Of a stretch of 64,000 nt of DNA, positions 50,250 to 62,204 are shown piece after piece. The DNA comes from Sipunculus nudus. Its lineage: Eukaryota; Annelida; Sipuncula; Golfingiida; Sipunculidae. Made by a program: the position numbers and the translations under genes. The number at the start of each line of letters is the position of its first letter. The first letter of the stretch is position 1. A model generated the notes under the pieces. The model had not been told where the DNA came from. It ran no database searches and saw nothing but the letters and a program-made list of their open reading frames with translations. The stretch lies in NCBI GenBank assembly GCA_026874595.1, contig CM049318.1:26626956-26690955 (forward strand), written 5' to 3'.

Positions 50250-51289
50250 TTGTCATTCCTATTTTAAATGTCTTTCTAATAAACATGCTTGACGATATCA
50301 CATAAAAATAAACTCCTCATTTTTACATCAGAAATACTACAACATCTGCAAATGAACAAATGTGCCACAGTTTTAGTAGCTGAATGTTTGATCGAGATTG
50401 CGTAATTCCTGGAGAGTGAATAATAGATTACGTAATGAGCATTTCGTAAACAGGAAAATTAACCTCAGTTTCATATTTGATCCCGTTTTTCATGACACTC
50501 AAATAATCGCTCAAATTCGAATATGATCAAATCAGAGGAACCAAACAATCTATATTGAACCAAATGTAAAAAAAAATGTTACTTCTGCTTATTTGGTCAA
50601 ATCCGTATGGCGATCAAAAGAGTAGTGTACTCTTTCATTATGTGCCAAACGAACATATTGGAGTGACCGAGACAGCAGACAACATTACATTTGATTAATC
50701 TGATACATTATTTTTCTGATATTCTGTCAAGACGACATTAAAATTCACAGTTTATTCCATCAGGCACTTTTCAACATCTGCAGATGAAGTTATTTGCAAT
50801 ATTTTTAAGTTCAATATTTCATGAATATACAATATCCCAAGGGGAAATAATCAAATATTGCGTAACTCTAATTTTAATTTTAAGTTTAATGTAAGCTATA
50901 TTTTCTTTTTAAGATACTTCGAAAATGTTATAGTAAACTCGAAAAAAGTAAGGGCATAGAATGAGAATCTGTTTTTTTTTATATACGCAACACTATCCAA
51001 AAAGAAGACCTTACTCTGTTATACTCTTAGCCCATTCCTCAATTTATAAAAGGGTTCCAAGTGTAACTGCAAAGTAAGGCTCAAATCTTTGCATTTCATT
51101 TCTTACTATTATTTTCACTATCTAACTGTAAAGTTTAAAAAAAAAATTACTATACCATGCTCTCTCCTCATCCTTTAGTGTATTCACTGATCCTCCGCTT
51201 ATTTTTGCACAGGCATTCTACAAAGACTGAGATTTGAACAGTGTACAGCATCTCATGAATATTCAACTACGCACCAACTAAATTAAGAC
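50250..51289 (+). repeat. Satellite monomer 50, type B
   Basis: 1,040 bp. GATATCACAT, GTAGCTGAATG, GGAGTGACC and GGCACTTTTC as in monomer 21; private GAGACAGCAG and TAATCTGATAC. It reads CTCGAAAAAAGTAAGG, the form also found at the deletion joints at 53024 and 55285. Confidence 0.95.
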
Positions 51290-52319
51290 TTGTCATTCTC
51301 TTTTTAACTGTCATTCTAATAAACATGCTTGACGATAACACATAAAAATAACCTCCTCTTTTTACATCAGAAATACTACATCTGCAGATGAACAAATGTG
51401 CCACAGTTTTAGTAGTTGAATGTTTGATCGAGATTGCGTACTTCCAGGAATGTGAATAAAAGAATACGTAATGAGCATTTCGTAAAGATGACAATTAACC
51501 TCAGTTTCATGTTTGATCCCGTTTTAATGCCACTCAATTAATCGCTCAAATTCGAATATGATAATATCAGAAGATCCAAACCATCTATATAGCACCAAAT
51601 GTAAAAAATGTTACTTCTGCTTATTTGGTCAAATCCGTATGGCGATCAAAAGAGTAGTGTACTCTTTCATTATATGCCAAAAGAACATTTTGGATTGACC
51701 GAGCAAGCAGACAACATAACATTTGATTAATCAGATATTGCATTTTTCTGTTATTCTGTCAAGACGACATAAAAATTCACATGTAATTCCATTAGGCATT
51801 TTTCAACATCTGCAGATGAAGTTATTTGCAATATTTTAAAGTTGAAAATTTGACGAATATACCATATCCCAAGGGGGAATGAATCAAATTGTGCGTAACT
51901 CTACTTTTAATTTAAATTTAACGTAAGCTATATTTTATATTTTAAAATACTTCGAAATTGTTAGTTCACCCGAAATAAGTAAGGACATAGAATGAGAATC
52001 CGGGGTTTTTTTTTATATACGCAACACTATCCAAAAAGAAGGCCTTACTCTGTTATACTCTTAGCCCATTCCTCAATTTATTAAACGGTTACAGGTGAAA
52101 CTGCAAAGAACGGCTCAAATCTGTGCATTTCATTTCTTACTATTATTTTCACTATCTAAGTGTTAAGTTTAAAAAATTTACTATACCATGCTCTCTCCTC
52201 ATCGTTTATTTATTCACTGATCCTCCGCTCGTTATCGCACAGGTATTCTACAAAGACTGAGATTTGAACAGTGTACAGCATCTCACGAATATTCAACTAC
52301 GCACCAACTAAATTAAGAC
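51290..52319 (+). repeat. Satellite monomer 51, type A
   Basis: 1,030 bp. CTCTTTTTACATC, CATTTTGGATTG, private CAAATTGTGCG and TTAGTTCACCC. A 75-codon minus frame (51267-51494, TTG start) crosses into the previous unit and is incidental. Confidence 0.95.
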
Positions 52320-53046
52320 TTGTCATTCCTATTTTAAATGTCTTTCTAATAAACATGCTTGACGATATCACATAAAAATAAACTCCTCATTTTTACATCA
52401 GAAATACTACAACATCTGCAAATGAACAAATGTGCCACAGTTTTAGTAGTTGAATGTTTGATCGAGATTGCGTAATTCCTGGAGAGTGAATAATAGATTA
52501 CGTAATGAGCATTTCGTAAACAGGAAAATTAACCTCAGTTTCATGTTTGATCCCGTTTTTCATGACACTCAAATAATCGCTCAAATTCGAATATGATCAA
52601 ATCAGAGGAACCAAACAATCTATATTGAACCAAATGTAAAAAAAATGTTACTTCTGCTTATTTGGTCAAATCCGTATGGCGATCAAAAGAGTAGTGTACT
52701 CTTTCATTATGTGCCAAACGAACATATTGGATTGACCGAGCAAGCAGACAACATTACATTTGATTAATGAGATACATTATTTTTCTGATATTCTGTCAAG
52801 ACGACATTAAAATTCACAGTTTATTCCATCAGGCACTTTTCAACATCTGCAGATGAAGTTATTTGCAATATTTTTAAGTTCAATATTTCATGAATACACA
52901 ATATCCCAAGGGGAAATAATCAAATATTGCTTAACTCTAATTTTAATTTTAAGTTTAATGTAAGCTATATTTTCTTTTTAAGATACTTCGAAAATGTTAT
53001 AGTAAACTCGAAAAAAGTAAGGGCTACGCACCAACTAAATTAAGAC
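52320..53046 (+). repeat. Satellite monomer 52, type B with ~312-bp internal deletion
   Basis: 727 bp. B-type to AAGTAAGGGC at 53024, then directly TACGCACC, the last 22 bp of a monomer. About 311-313 bp is lost compared with full B units. The parents share at most one base (C) at the joint. The lost part includes the TATAAAAGGG element. Confidence 0.93.
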
Positions 53047-53115
53047 TTGTCATTCTCTTTTTAACTGTCATTCTAATAAACATGCTTGACGATAACACAT
53101 AAAAATAACCTCCTC
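53025..53115 (+). repeat. 91-bp boundary island between twin deletions (copy 1)
   Basis: This segment spans the normal monomer boundary (TACGCACC to CCTCCTC) and is the only part retained between the B deletion and the A' deletion. Identical borders recur at 55286-55376 and 59614-59704. Confidence 0.93.
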
Positions 53116-53549
53116 AAATATTGCGTAACTCTACTTTTAATTTAAATTTAACGTAAGCTATATTTTCTATTTTAAAATACTTCGAAATTGTTAGTTAACC
53201 CGAAATAAGTAAGGACATAGAATGAGAATCCGGGTTTTTTTATATACGCAACACTATCCAAAAAGAAGGCCTTACTCTGTCATACTCTTAGCCCATTCCT
53301 CAATTTATTAAACGGTTACAGGTGAAAGTGCAAAGAACGGCTCAAATCTTTGCATTTCATTTCTTACTATTATTTTCACTATCTAACTGTAAAGTTTAAA
53401 AAAAAATTACTATACCATGCTCTCTCCTCATCCTTTAGTGTATTCACTGATCCTCCGCTTATTTTGGCACAGGCATTCTACAAAGACTGAGATTTGAACA
53501 GTGTAGCGCATCTCATGAATATACAACTACGCACCAACTAAATTAAGAC
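53047..53549 (+). repeat. Satellite monomer 53, type A' with ~607-bp internal deletion
   Basis: 503 bp. The first 69 bp run to CCTCCTC at 53115, then jump to AAATATTGCG. The remaining 434 bp match the A' tail in length and type (A-type, then a B end). Two bases (TC) of microhomology. Marks GGTGAAAGTGC, GTGTAGCGCATC and private TTTTGGCACAGG. Confidence 0.92.
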
Positions 53550-54580
53550 TTGTCATTCTCTTTTAAACTGTCATTCTAATAAACATGCTTGACGATAACA
53601 CATAAAAATAACCTCCTCTTTTTTACATCAGAAATACTACATCTGCAGATGAACAAATGTGCCACAGTTTTAGTAGTTGAATGTTTGATCGAGATTGCGT
53701 ACTTCCAGGAATGTGAATAAAAGAATACGTAAAGAGCATTTCGTAAAGATGACAATTAACCTCAGTTTCATGTTTGATCCCGTTTTAATGCCACTCAATT
53801 AATCGCTCAAATTCGAATATGATAATATCAGAAGATCCAAACCATCTATATAGCACCAAATGTAAAAAATGTTACTTCTGCTTATTTGGTCAAATCCGTA
53901 TGGCGATCAAAAGAGTAGTGTACTCTTTCATTATATGCCAAAAGAACATTTTGGATTGACCGAGCAAGCAGACAACATAACATTTGATTAATCAGATATT
54001 GCATTTTTCTGTTATTCTGTCAAGACGACATAAAAATTCACATGTAATTCCATTAGGCATTTTTCAACATCTGCAGATGAAGTTATTTGCAATATTTTAA
54101 AGTTGAAAATTTGACGAATATACCATATCCCAAGGGGGAATGAATCAAATATTGCGTAACTCTACTTTTAATTTAAATTTAACGTAAGCTATATTTTATA
54201 TTTTAAAATACTTCGAAATTGTTAGTTAACCCGAAATAAGTAAGGACATAGAATGAGAATCCGGGTTTTTTTTTATATACGCAACACTATCCAAAAAGAA
54301 GGCCTTACTCTGTTATACTCTTAGCCCATTCCTCAATTTATTAAACGGTTACAGGTGAAACTGCAAAGAACGGCTCAAATCTGTGCATTTCATTTCTTAC
54401 TATTATTTTCACTATCTAAGTGTTTAGTTTAAAAAAATTTACTATACCATGCTCTCTCCTCATCGTTTATTTATTCACTGATCCTCCGCTCGTTATCGCA
54501 CAGGTATTCTACAAAGACTGAGATTTGAACAGTGTACAGCATCTCAGGAATATTCAACTACGCACCAACTAAATTAAGAC
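53550..54580 (+). repeat. Satellite monomer 54, type A
   Basis: 1,031 bp. ACGTAAAGAGC and CATTTTGGATTG, GTGTTTAGTTT; private CATCTCAGGAAT. Closest to monomers 57 and 62, the other A units after twin deletions. Confidence 0.95.
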
Positions 54581-55307
54581 TTGTCATTCCTATTTTAAAT
54601 GTCTTTCTAATAAACATGCTTGACGATATCACATAAAAATAAACTCCTCATTTTTACATCAGAAATACTACAACATCTGCAAATGAACAAATGTGCCACA
54701 GTTTTAGTAGTTGAATGTTTGATCGAGATTGCGTAATTCCTGGAGAGTGAATAATAGATTACATAATGAGCATTTCGTAAACAGGAAAATTAACCTCAGT
54801 TTCATGTTTGATCCCGTTTTTCATGACACTCAAATAATCGCTCAAATTCGAATATGATCAAATCAGAGGAACCAAACAATCTATATTGAACCAAATGTAA
54901 AAAAAATGTTACTTCTGCTTATTTGGTCAAATCCGTATGGCGATCAAAAGAGTAGTGTACTCTTTCATTATGTGCCAAACGAACCTATTGGATTGACCGA
55001 GCAAGCAGACAACATTACATTTGATTAATGAGATACATTATTTTTCTGACATTCTGTCAAGACGACATTAAAATTCACAGTTTATTCCATCAGGCACTTT
55101 TCAACATCTGCAGATGAAGTTATTTGCAATATTTTTAAGTTCAATATTTCATGAATATACAATATCCCAAGGGGAAATAATCAAATATTGCGTAACTCTA
55201 ATTTTAATTTTAAGTTTAATGTAAGCTATATTTTCTTTTTAAGATACTTCGAAAATGTTATAGTAAACTCGAAAAAAGTAAGGGCTACGCACCAACTAAA
55301 TTAAGAC
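54581..55307 (+). repeat. Satellite monomer 55, type B with ~312-bp internal deletion
   Basis: 727 bp. Joint at 55285. Shares TTAATGAGATAC and GGCACTTTTC with monomers 52 and 60; private GATTACATAATG (shared with 58), AACCTATTGG and CTGACATTC. Confidence 0.93.
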
Positions 55308-55376
55308 TTGTCATTCTCTTTTTAACTGTCATTCTAATAAACATGCTTGACGATAACACATAAAAATAACCTCCTC
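55286..55376 (+). repeat. 91-bp boundary island between twin deletions (copy 2)
   Basis: Same borders and length as copy 1. Confidence 0.93.
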
Positions 55377-55809
55377 AAATATTGCGTAACTCTACTTTTA
55401 ATTTAAATTTAACCTAAGCTATATTTTCTATTTTAAAATACTTCGAAATTGTTAGTTAACCCGAAATAAGTAAGGACATAGAATGAGAATCCGGGTTTTT
55501 TTATATACGCAACACTATCCAAAAAGAAGGCCTTACTCTGTCATACTCTTAGCCCATTCCTCAATTTATTAAACGGTTACAGGTGAAAGTGCAAAGAACG
55601 GCTCAACTCTTTGCATTTCATTTCTTACTATTATTTTCACTATCTAACTGTAAAGTTTAAAAAAAATTACTATACCATGCTCTCTCCTCATCCTTTAGTG
55701 TATTCACTGATCCTCCGCTTATTTTTGCACAGGCATTCTACAAAGACTGAGATTTGAACAGTGTAGCGCATCTCATGAATATTCAACTACGCACCAACTA
55801 AATTAAGAC
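55308..55809 (+). repeat. Satellite monomer 56, type A' with ~607-bp internal deletion
   Basis: 502 bp. Joint at 55376. GGTGAAAGTGC and GTGTAGCGCATC as in monomers 53 and 61; TTAACCTAAGC and CTCAACTCTTTGC are its own marks in this group. Confidence 0.92.
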
Positions 55810-56837
55810 TTGTCATTCTCTTTTTAACTGTCATTCTAATAAACATGCTTGACGATAACACATAAAAATAACCTCCTCTTTTTTACATCAGAAATACTAC
55901 ATCTGCAGATGAACAAATGTGCCACAGTTTTAGTAGTTGAATGTTTGATCGAGATTGCGTACTTCCAGGAATGTGAATAAAAGAATACGTAAAGAGCATT
56001 TCGTAAAGATGACAATTAACCTCAGTTTCATGTTTGATCCCGTTTTAATGCCACTCAATTAATCGCTCAAATTCGAATATGATAATATCAGAAGATCCAA
56101 ACCATCTATATAGCACCAAATGTAAAAAATGTTACTTCTGCTTATTTGGTCAAATCCGTATGGCGATCAAAAGAGTAGTGTACTCTTTCATTATATGCCA
56201 AAAGAACATTTTGGATTGACCGAGCAAGCAGACAACATAACATTTGATTAATCAGATATTGCATTTTCTGTTATTCTGTCAAGACGACATAAAAATTCAC
56301 ATGTAATTCCATTAGGCATTTTTCAACATCTGCAGATGAAGTTATTTGCAATATTTTAAAGTTGAAAATTTGACGAATATACCATATCCCAAGGGGGAAT
56401 GAATCAAATATTGCGTAACTCTACTTTTAATTTAAATTTAACGTAAGCTATATTTTATATTTTAAAATACTTCGAAATTGTTAGTTAACCCGAAATAATT
56501 AAGGACATAGAATGAGAATCCGGGTTTTTTTTATATACGCAACACTATCCAAAAAGAAGGCCTTACTCTGTTATACTCTTAGCCCATTCCTCAATTTATT
56601 AAACGGTTACAGGTGAAACTGCAAAGAACGGCTCAAATCTGTACATTTCATTTCTTACTATTATTTTCACTATCTAAGTGTTTAGTTTAAAAAATTTACT
56701 ATACCATGCTCTCTCCTCATCGTTTATTTATTCACTGATCCTCCGCTCGTTATCGCACAGGTATTCTACAAAGACTGAGATTTGAACAGTGTACAGCATC
56801 TCACGAATATTCAATTACGCACCAACTAAATTAAGAC
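55810..56837 (+). repeat. Satellite monomer 57, type A
   Basis: 1,028 bp. ACGTAAAGAGC, CATTTTGGATTG, GTGTTTAGTTT; private TTGCATTTTCTG (one T fewer), AATAATTAAGG, CTGTACATTTC and TTCAATTACGC. Confidence 0.95.
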
Positions 56838-57875
56838 TTGTCATTCCTATTTTAAATGTCTTTCTAATAAACATGCTTGACGATATCACATAAAAATAAA
56901 CTCCTCATTTTTACATCAGAAATACTACAACATCTGCAAATGAACAAATGTGCCACAGTTTTAGTAGTTGAATGTTTGATCGAGATTGCGTAATTCATGG
57001 AGAGTGAATAATAGATTACATAATGAGCATTTCGTAAACAGAAAAATTAACCTCAGTTTCATGTTTGATCCCGTTTTTCATGACACTCAAATAATCGCTC
57101 AAATTCGAATATGATCAAATCAGAGGAACCAAACAATCTATATTGAACCAAATGTAAAAAAAATGTTACTTCTGCTTATTTGGTCAAATCCGTATGGCGA
57201 TCAAAAGAGTAGTGTACTCTTTCATTATGTGCCAAACGAACATATTGGATTGACCGAGCAAGCAGACAAGATTACATTTGATTAATGAGATACATTATTT
57301 TTCTGATATTCTGTCAAGACGACATTAAAATTCACAGTTTATTCCATCAGGCACTTTTCAACATCTGCAGATGAAGTTATTTGCAATATTTTTAAGTTCA
57401 ATATTTCATGAATATACAATATCCCAAGGGGAAATAATCAAATATTGCGTAACTCTAATTTTAATTTTAAGTTTAATGTAAGCTATATTTTCTTTTTAAG
57501 ATACTTCGAAAATGTTATAGTAAACTTGAAAAAAGTAAGGGCATAGAATGAGAATCTGTTTTATTTTATATACGCAACACTATCCAAAAAGAAGACCTTA
57601 CTCTGTTATACTCTTAGCCCATTCCTCAATTTATAAAAGGGTTCCAAGTGTAACTGCAAAGTAAGGCTCAAATCTTTGCATTTCATTTCTTACTATTATT
57701 TTCACTATCTAACTGTAAAGTTTAAAAAAAAATTACTATACCATGCTCTCTCCTCATCCTTTAGTGTATTCACTGATTCTCCGCTTATTTTTGCACAGGC
57801 ATTCTACAAAGACTGAGATTTGAACAGTGTAGCGCATCTCATGAATATTCAACTACGCACCAACTAAATTAAGAC
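56838..57875 (+). repeat. Satellite monomer 58, type B (undeleted)
   Basis: 1,038 bp. Full-length B inside the twin-deletion block. It has TTAATGAGATAC and GTGTAGCGCATC like its deleted neighbours, and CTTGAAAAAAG and GATTCTCCG like monomers 21/26/36. Private ATTCATGGAG and GACAAGATTAC. Confidence 0.95.
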
Positions 57876-58907
57876 TTGTCATTCTCTTTTTAACTGTCAT
57901 TCTAATAAACATGCTTGACGATAACACATAAAAATAACCTACTCTTTTTTACATCAGAAATACTACATCTGCAGATGAACAAATGTGCCACAGTTTTAGT
58001 AGTTGAATGTTTGATCGAGATTGCGTACTTCCAGGAATGTGAATAAAAGAATACGTAATGAGCATTTCGTAAAGATGACAATTAACCTCAGTTTCATGTT
58101 TGATCCCGTTTTAATGCCACTCAATTAATCGCTCAAATTCGAATATGATAATATCAGAAGATCCAAACCATCTATATAGCACCAAATGTAAAAAATGTTA
58201 CTTCTGCTTATTTGGTCAAATCCGTATGGCGATCAAAAGAGTAGTGTACTCTTTCATTATATGCCAAAAGAACATTTTGGATTGACCGAGCAAGCAGACA
58301 ACATAACATTTGATTAATCAGATATTGCATTTTTCTGTTATTCTGTCAAGACGACATAAAAATTCACATGTAATTCCATTAGGCATTTTTCAACATCTGC
58401 AGATGAAGTTATTTGCAATATTTTAAAGTTGAAAATTTGACGAATATACCATATCCCAAGGGGGAATGAATCAAATATTGCGTAACTCTACTTTTAATTT
58501 AAATTTAACGTAAGCTATATTTTATATTTTAAAATACTTCGAAATTGTTAGTTAACCCGAAATAAGTAAGGACATAGAATGAGAATCCGGGTATTTTTTT
58601 TTATATACGCAACACTATCCAAAAAGAAGGCCTTACTCTGTTATACTCTTAGCCCATTCCTCAATTTATTAAACGGTTACAGGTGAAACTGCAAAGAACG
58701 GCTCAAATCTGTGCATTTCATTTCTTACTATTATTTTCACTATCTAAGTGTTAAGTTTAAAAAATTTACTATACCATGCTCTCTCCTCATCGTTTATTTA
58801 TTCACTGATCCTCCGCTCGTTATCGCACAGGTATTCTACAAAGACTGAGATTTGAACAGTGTACAGCATCTCACGAATATTCAACTACGCACCAACTAAA
58901 TTAAGAC
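57876..58907 (+). repeat. Satellite monomer 59, type A
   Basis: 1,032 bp. ACGTAATGAGC and CATTTTGG; an expanded tract CCGGGTATTTTTTTTT; private ATAACCTACTC. Confidence 0.95.
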
Positions 58908-59635
58908 TTGTCATTCCTATTTTAAATGTCTTTCTAATAAACATGCTTGACGATATCACATAAAAATAAACTCCTCATTTTTACATCAGAAATACTACAA
59001 CATCTGCAAATGAACAAATGTGCCACAGTTTTAGTAGTTGAATGTTTGATCGAGATTGCGTAATTCCTGGAGAGTGAATAATAGATTACGTAATGAGCAT
59101 TTCGTAAACAGGAAAATTAACCTCAGTTTCATGTTTGATCCCGTTTTTCATGACACTCAAATAATCGCTCAAATTCGAATATGATCAAATCAAAGGGAAC
59201 CAAACAATCTATATTGAACCAAATGTAAAAAAAATGTTACTTCTGCTTATTTGGTCAAATCCGTATGGCGATCAAAAGAGTAGTGTACTCTTTCATTATG
59301 TGCCAAACGAACATATTGGATTGACCGAGCAAGCAGACAACATTACATTTGATTAATGAGATACATTATTTTTCTGATATTCTGTCAAGACGACATTAAA
59401 ATTCACAGTTTATTCCATCAGGCACTTTTCAACATCTGCAGATGAAGTTATTTGCAATATTTTTAAGTTCAATATTTCATGAATATACAATATCCCAAGG
59501 GAAAATGATCAAATATTGCGTAACTCTAATTTTAATTTTAAGTTTAATGTAAGCTATATTTTCTTTTTAAGATACTTCGAAAATGTTATAGTAAACTCGA
59601 AAAAAGTAAGGGCTACGCACCAACTAAATTAAGAC
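58908..59635 (+). repeat. Satellite monomer 60, type B with ~312-bp internal deletion
   Basis: 728 bp. Joint at 59613. Private CAAAGGGAACC and CAAGGGAAAATGATC. Confidence 0.93.
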
Positions 59636-59704
59636 TTGTCATTCTCTTTTTAACTGTCATTCTAATAAACATGCTTGACGATAACACATAAAAATAACCT
59701 CCTC
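59614..59704 (+). repeat. 91-bp boundary island between twin deletions (copy 3)
   Basis: Same borders and length as copies 1 and 2. Confidence 0.93.
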
Positions 59705-60138
59705 AAATATTGCGTAACTCTACTTTTAATTTAAATTTAACGTAAGCTATATTTTCTATTTTAAAATACTTCGAAATTGTTAGTTAACCCGAAATAAGTA
59801 AGGACATAGAATGAGAATCCGGGTTTTTTTATATACGCAACACTATCCAAAAAGAAGGCCTTACTCTGTCATACTCTTAGCCCATTCCTCAATTTATTAA
59901 ACGGTTACAGGTGAAAGTGCAAAGAACGTCTCAAATCTTTGCATTTCATTTCTTACTATTATTTTCACTATCTAACTGTAAAGTTTAAAAAAAAATTACT
60001 ATACCATGCTCTCTCCTCATCCTTTAGTGTATTCACTGATCCTCCGCTTATTTTTGCACAGGCATTCTACAAAGACTGAGATTTGAACAGTGTAGCGCAT
60101 CTCATGAATATACAACTACGCACCAACTAAATTAAGAC
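59636..60138 (+). repeat. Satellite monomer 61, type A' with ~607-bp internal deletion
   Basis: 503 bp. Joint at 59704; tail of 434 bp. GGTGAAAGTGC, GTGTAGCGCATC and AATATACAACTACG (also in monomer 53); private AACGTCTCAAATC. Confidence 0.92.
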
Positions 60139-61166
60139 TTGTCATTCTCTTTTTAACTGTCATTCTAATAAACATGCTTGACGATAACACATAAAAATAA
60201 CCTCCTCTTTTTTACATCAGAAATACTACATCTGCAGATGAACAAATGTGCCACAGTTTTAGTAGTTGAATGTTTGATCGAGATTGCGTACTTCCAGGAA
60301 TGTGAATAAAAGAATACGTAAAGAGCATTTCGTAAAGATGACAATTAACCTCAGTTTCATGTTTGATCCCGTTTTAATGCCACTCAATTAATCGCTCAAA
60401 TTCGAATATGATAATATCAGAAGATCCAAACCATCTATATAGCACCAAATGTAAAAAATGTTACTTCTGCTTATTTGGTCAAATCCGTATGGCGATCAAA
60501 AGAGTAGTGTACTCTTTCATTATATGCCAAAAGAACATTTTGGATTGACCGAGCAAGCAGACAACATAACATTTGATTAATCAGATATTGCATTTTTCTG
60601 TTATTCTGTCAAGATGACATAAAAATTCACATGTAATTCCATTAGGCATTTTTCAACATCTGCAGATGAAGTTATTTGCAATATTTTAAAGTTGAAAATT
60701 TGACGAATATACCATATCCCAAGGGGGAATGAATCAAATATTGCGTAACTCTACTTTTAATTTAAATTTAACGTAAGCTATATTTTATATTTTAAAATAC
60801 TTCGAAATTGTTAGTTAACCCGAAATAAGTAAGGACATAGAATGAGAATCCGGGTTTTTTTATATACGCAACACTATCCAAAAAGAAGGCCTTACTCTGT
60901 TATACTCTTAGCCCATTCCTCAATTTATTAAACGGTTACAGGTGAAACTGCAAAGAACGGCTCAAATCTTTGCATTTCATTTCTTACTATTATTTTCACT
61001 ATCTAAGTGTTAAGTTTAAAAAATTTACTATACCATGCTCTCTCCTCATCGTTTATTTATTCACTGATCCTCCGCTCGTTATCGCACAGGTATTCTACAA
61101 AGACTGAGATTTGAACAGTGTACAGCATCTCACGGATATTCAACTACGCACCAACTAAATTAAGAC
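60139..61166 (+). repeat. Satellite monomer 62, type A
   Basis: 1,028 bp. ACGTAAAGAGC, CATTTTGG; private CAAGATGACAT and CACGGATATTC; AAATCTTTGC where A units usually have AAATCTGTGC. Confidence 0.95.
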
Positions 61167-62204
61167 TTGTCATTCTTATTTTAAATGTCTTTCTAATAAA
61201 CATGCTTGACGATAACACATAAAAATAACCTCCTCTTTTTTACATCAGAAATACTACAACATCTGCAAATGAACAAATGTGCCACAGTTTTAGTAGTTGA
61301 ATGTTTGATCGAGATTGCGTAATTCCTGGAGAGTGAATAATAGATTACGTAATGAGCATTTCGTAAACAGGAAAATTAACCTCAGTTTCATGTTTGATCC
61401 CGTTTTTCATGACACTCAAATAATCGCTCAAATTCGAATATGATCAAATCAGAGGAACCAAACAATCTATATTGAACCAAATGTAAAAAAAATGTTACTT
61501 CTGCTTATTTGGTCAAATCCGTATGGCGATCAAAAGAGTAGTGTACTCTTTCATTATGTGCCAAACGAACATATTGGATTGACCAAGAAAGCAGATAACA
61601 TTACATTTGATTAATCAGATACATTATTTTTCTGATATTCTGTCAAGACGACATTAAAATTCACAGTTTATTCCATCAGGCATTTTTCAACATCTGCAGA
61701 TGAAGTTATTTGCAATATTTTTAAGTTCAATATTTCATGAATATACAATATCCCCAGGGGAAATAATCAAATATTGCGTAACTCTAATTTTAATTTTAAG
61801 TTTAATGTAAGCTATATTTTCTATTTAAGATACTTCGAAAATGTTATAGTAAACTCGAAATAAGTAAGGGCATAGAATGAGAATCTGTTTTATTTTATAT
61901 ACGCAACACTACCCAAAAAGAAGACCTTACTCTGTTATACTCTTAGCCCATTCCTCAATTTATAAAAGGGTTCCAAGTGTAACTGCAAAGTAAGGCTCAA
62001 ATCTTTGCATTTCATTTCTTTCTATTATTTTCACTATCTAACTGTAAAGTTTAAAAAAAAAATACTATACCATGCTCTCCCCTCATCCTTTAGTGTATTC
62101 ACTGATCCTCCGCTTATTTTTGCACAGGCATTCTACAAAGACTAAGATTTGAACAGTGTACAGCATCTCATGAATATGCAACTACGCACCAACTAAATTA
62201 AGAC
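61167..62204 (+). repeat. Satellite monomer 63, type B, right-edge subfamily
   Basis: 1,038 bp. Opens TTGTCATTCTTATTTT, has TATCCCCAGGGG, CTACCCAAAAAG, CTTTCTATT, CTCTCCCCTC, GACTAAGATTTG and AATATGCAAC. The last four marks continue into the next unit and are absent left of 61 kb. Confidence 0.94.

Larger units (their letters stand above)
46045..51289 (+). repeat. Five-unit higher-order repeat A-B-A'-A-B, copy 3
   Basis: 5,245 bp with units at 46045, 47073, 48110, 49220 and 50250. Same unit order as the tandem pair at 16534-27020, but about 19-29 kb away and with more private changes, so it separated earlier or was moved as a block. Confidence 0.94.
52320..54580 (+). repeat. Higher-order unit B(del)-A'(del)-A, copy 1
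   Basis: 2,261 bp: a 727-bp B, a 503-bp A' and a full A. It keeps the B-A'-A order of the five-unit repeat. Immediately repeated at 54581 and again at 58908. Confidence 0.93.
54581..56837 (+). repeat. Higher-order unit B(del)-A'(del)-A, copy 2
   Basis: 2,257 bp, tandem to copy 1 with the same two deletion joints (at 55285 and 55376). Contains a 727-bp, a 502-bp and a 1,028-bp unit. Confidence 0.93.
58908..61166 (+). repeat. Higher-order unit B(del)-A'(del)-A, copy 3
   Basis: 2,259 bp, separated from copy 2 by one undeleted B-A pair (56838-58907). Same joints at 59613 and 59704. Confidence 0.93.

Noticed and set aside
51267-51494. 75-codon minus-strand frame (and a 63-codon relative at 27035-27226)
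   Set aside because: TTG start. The frame is opened by homopolymer indels in two A units and is broken in most others. It crosses a monomer boundary. No protein features.
53025-53115. 91-bp segment as a small mobile insertion
   Set aside because: It is the normal monomer boundary in its normal place, has no terminal repeats or target duplication, and is explained by deletions on either side.
52320-53549. 727- and 503-bp units as independent short satellite families
   Set aside because: Their parts are collinear with a neighbouring B and A' pair once two internal deletions are allowed, so they are truncated versions of known units.
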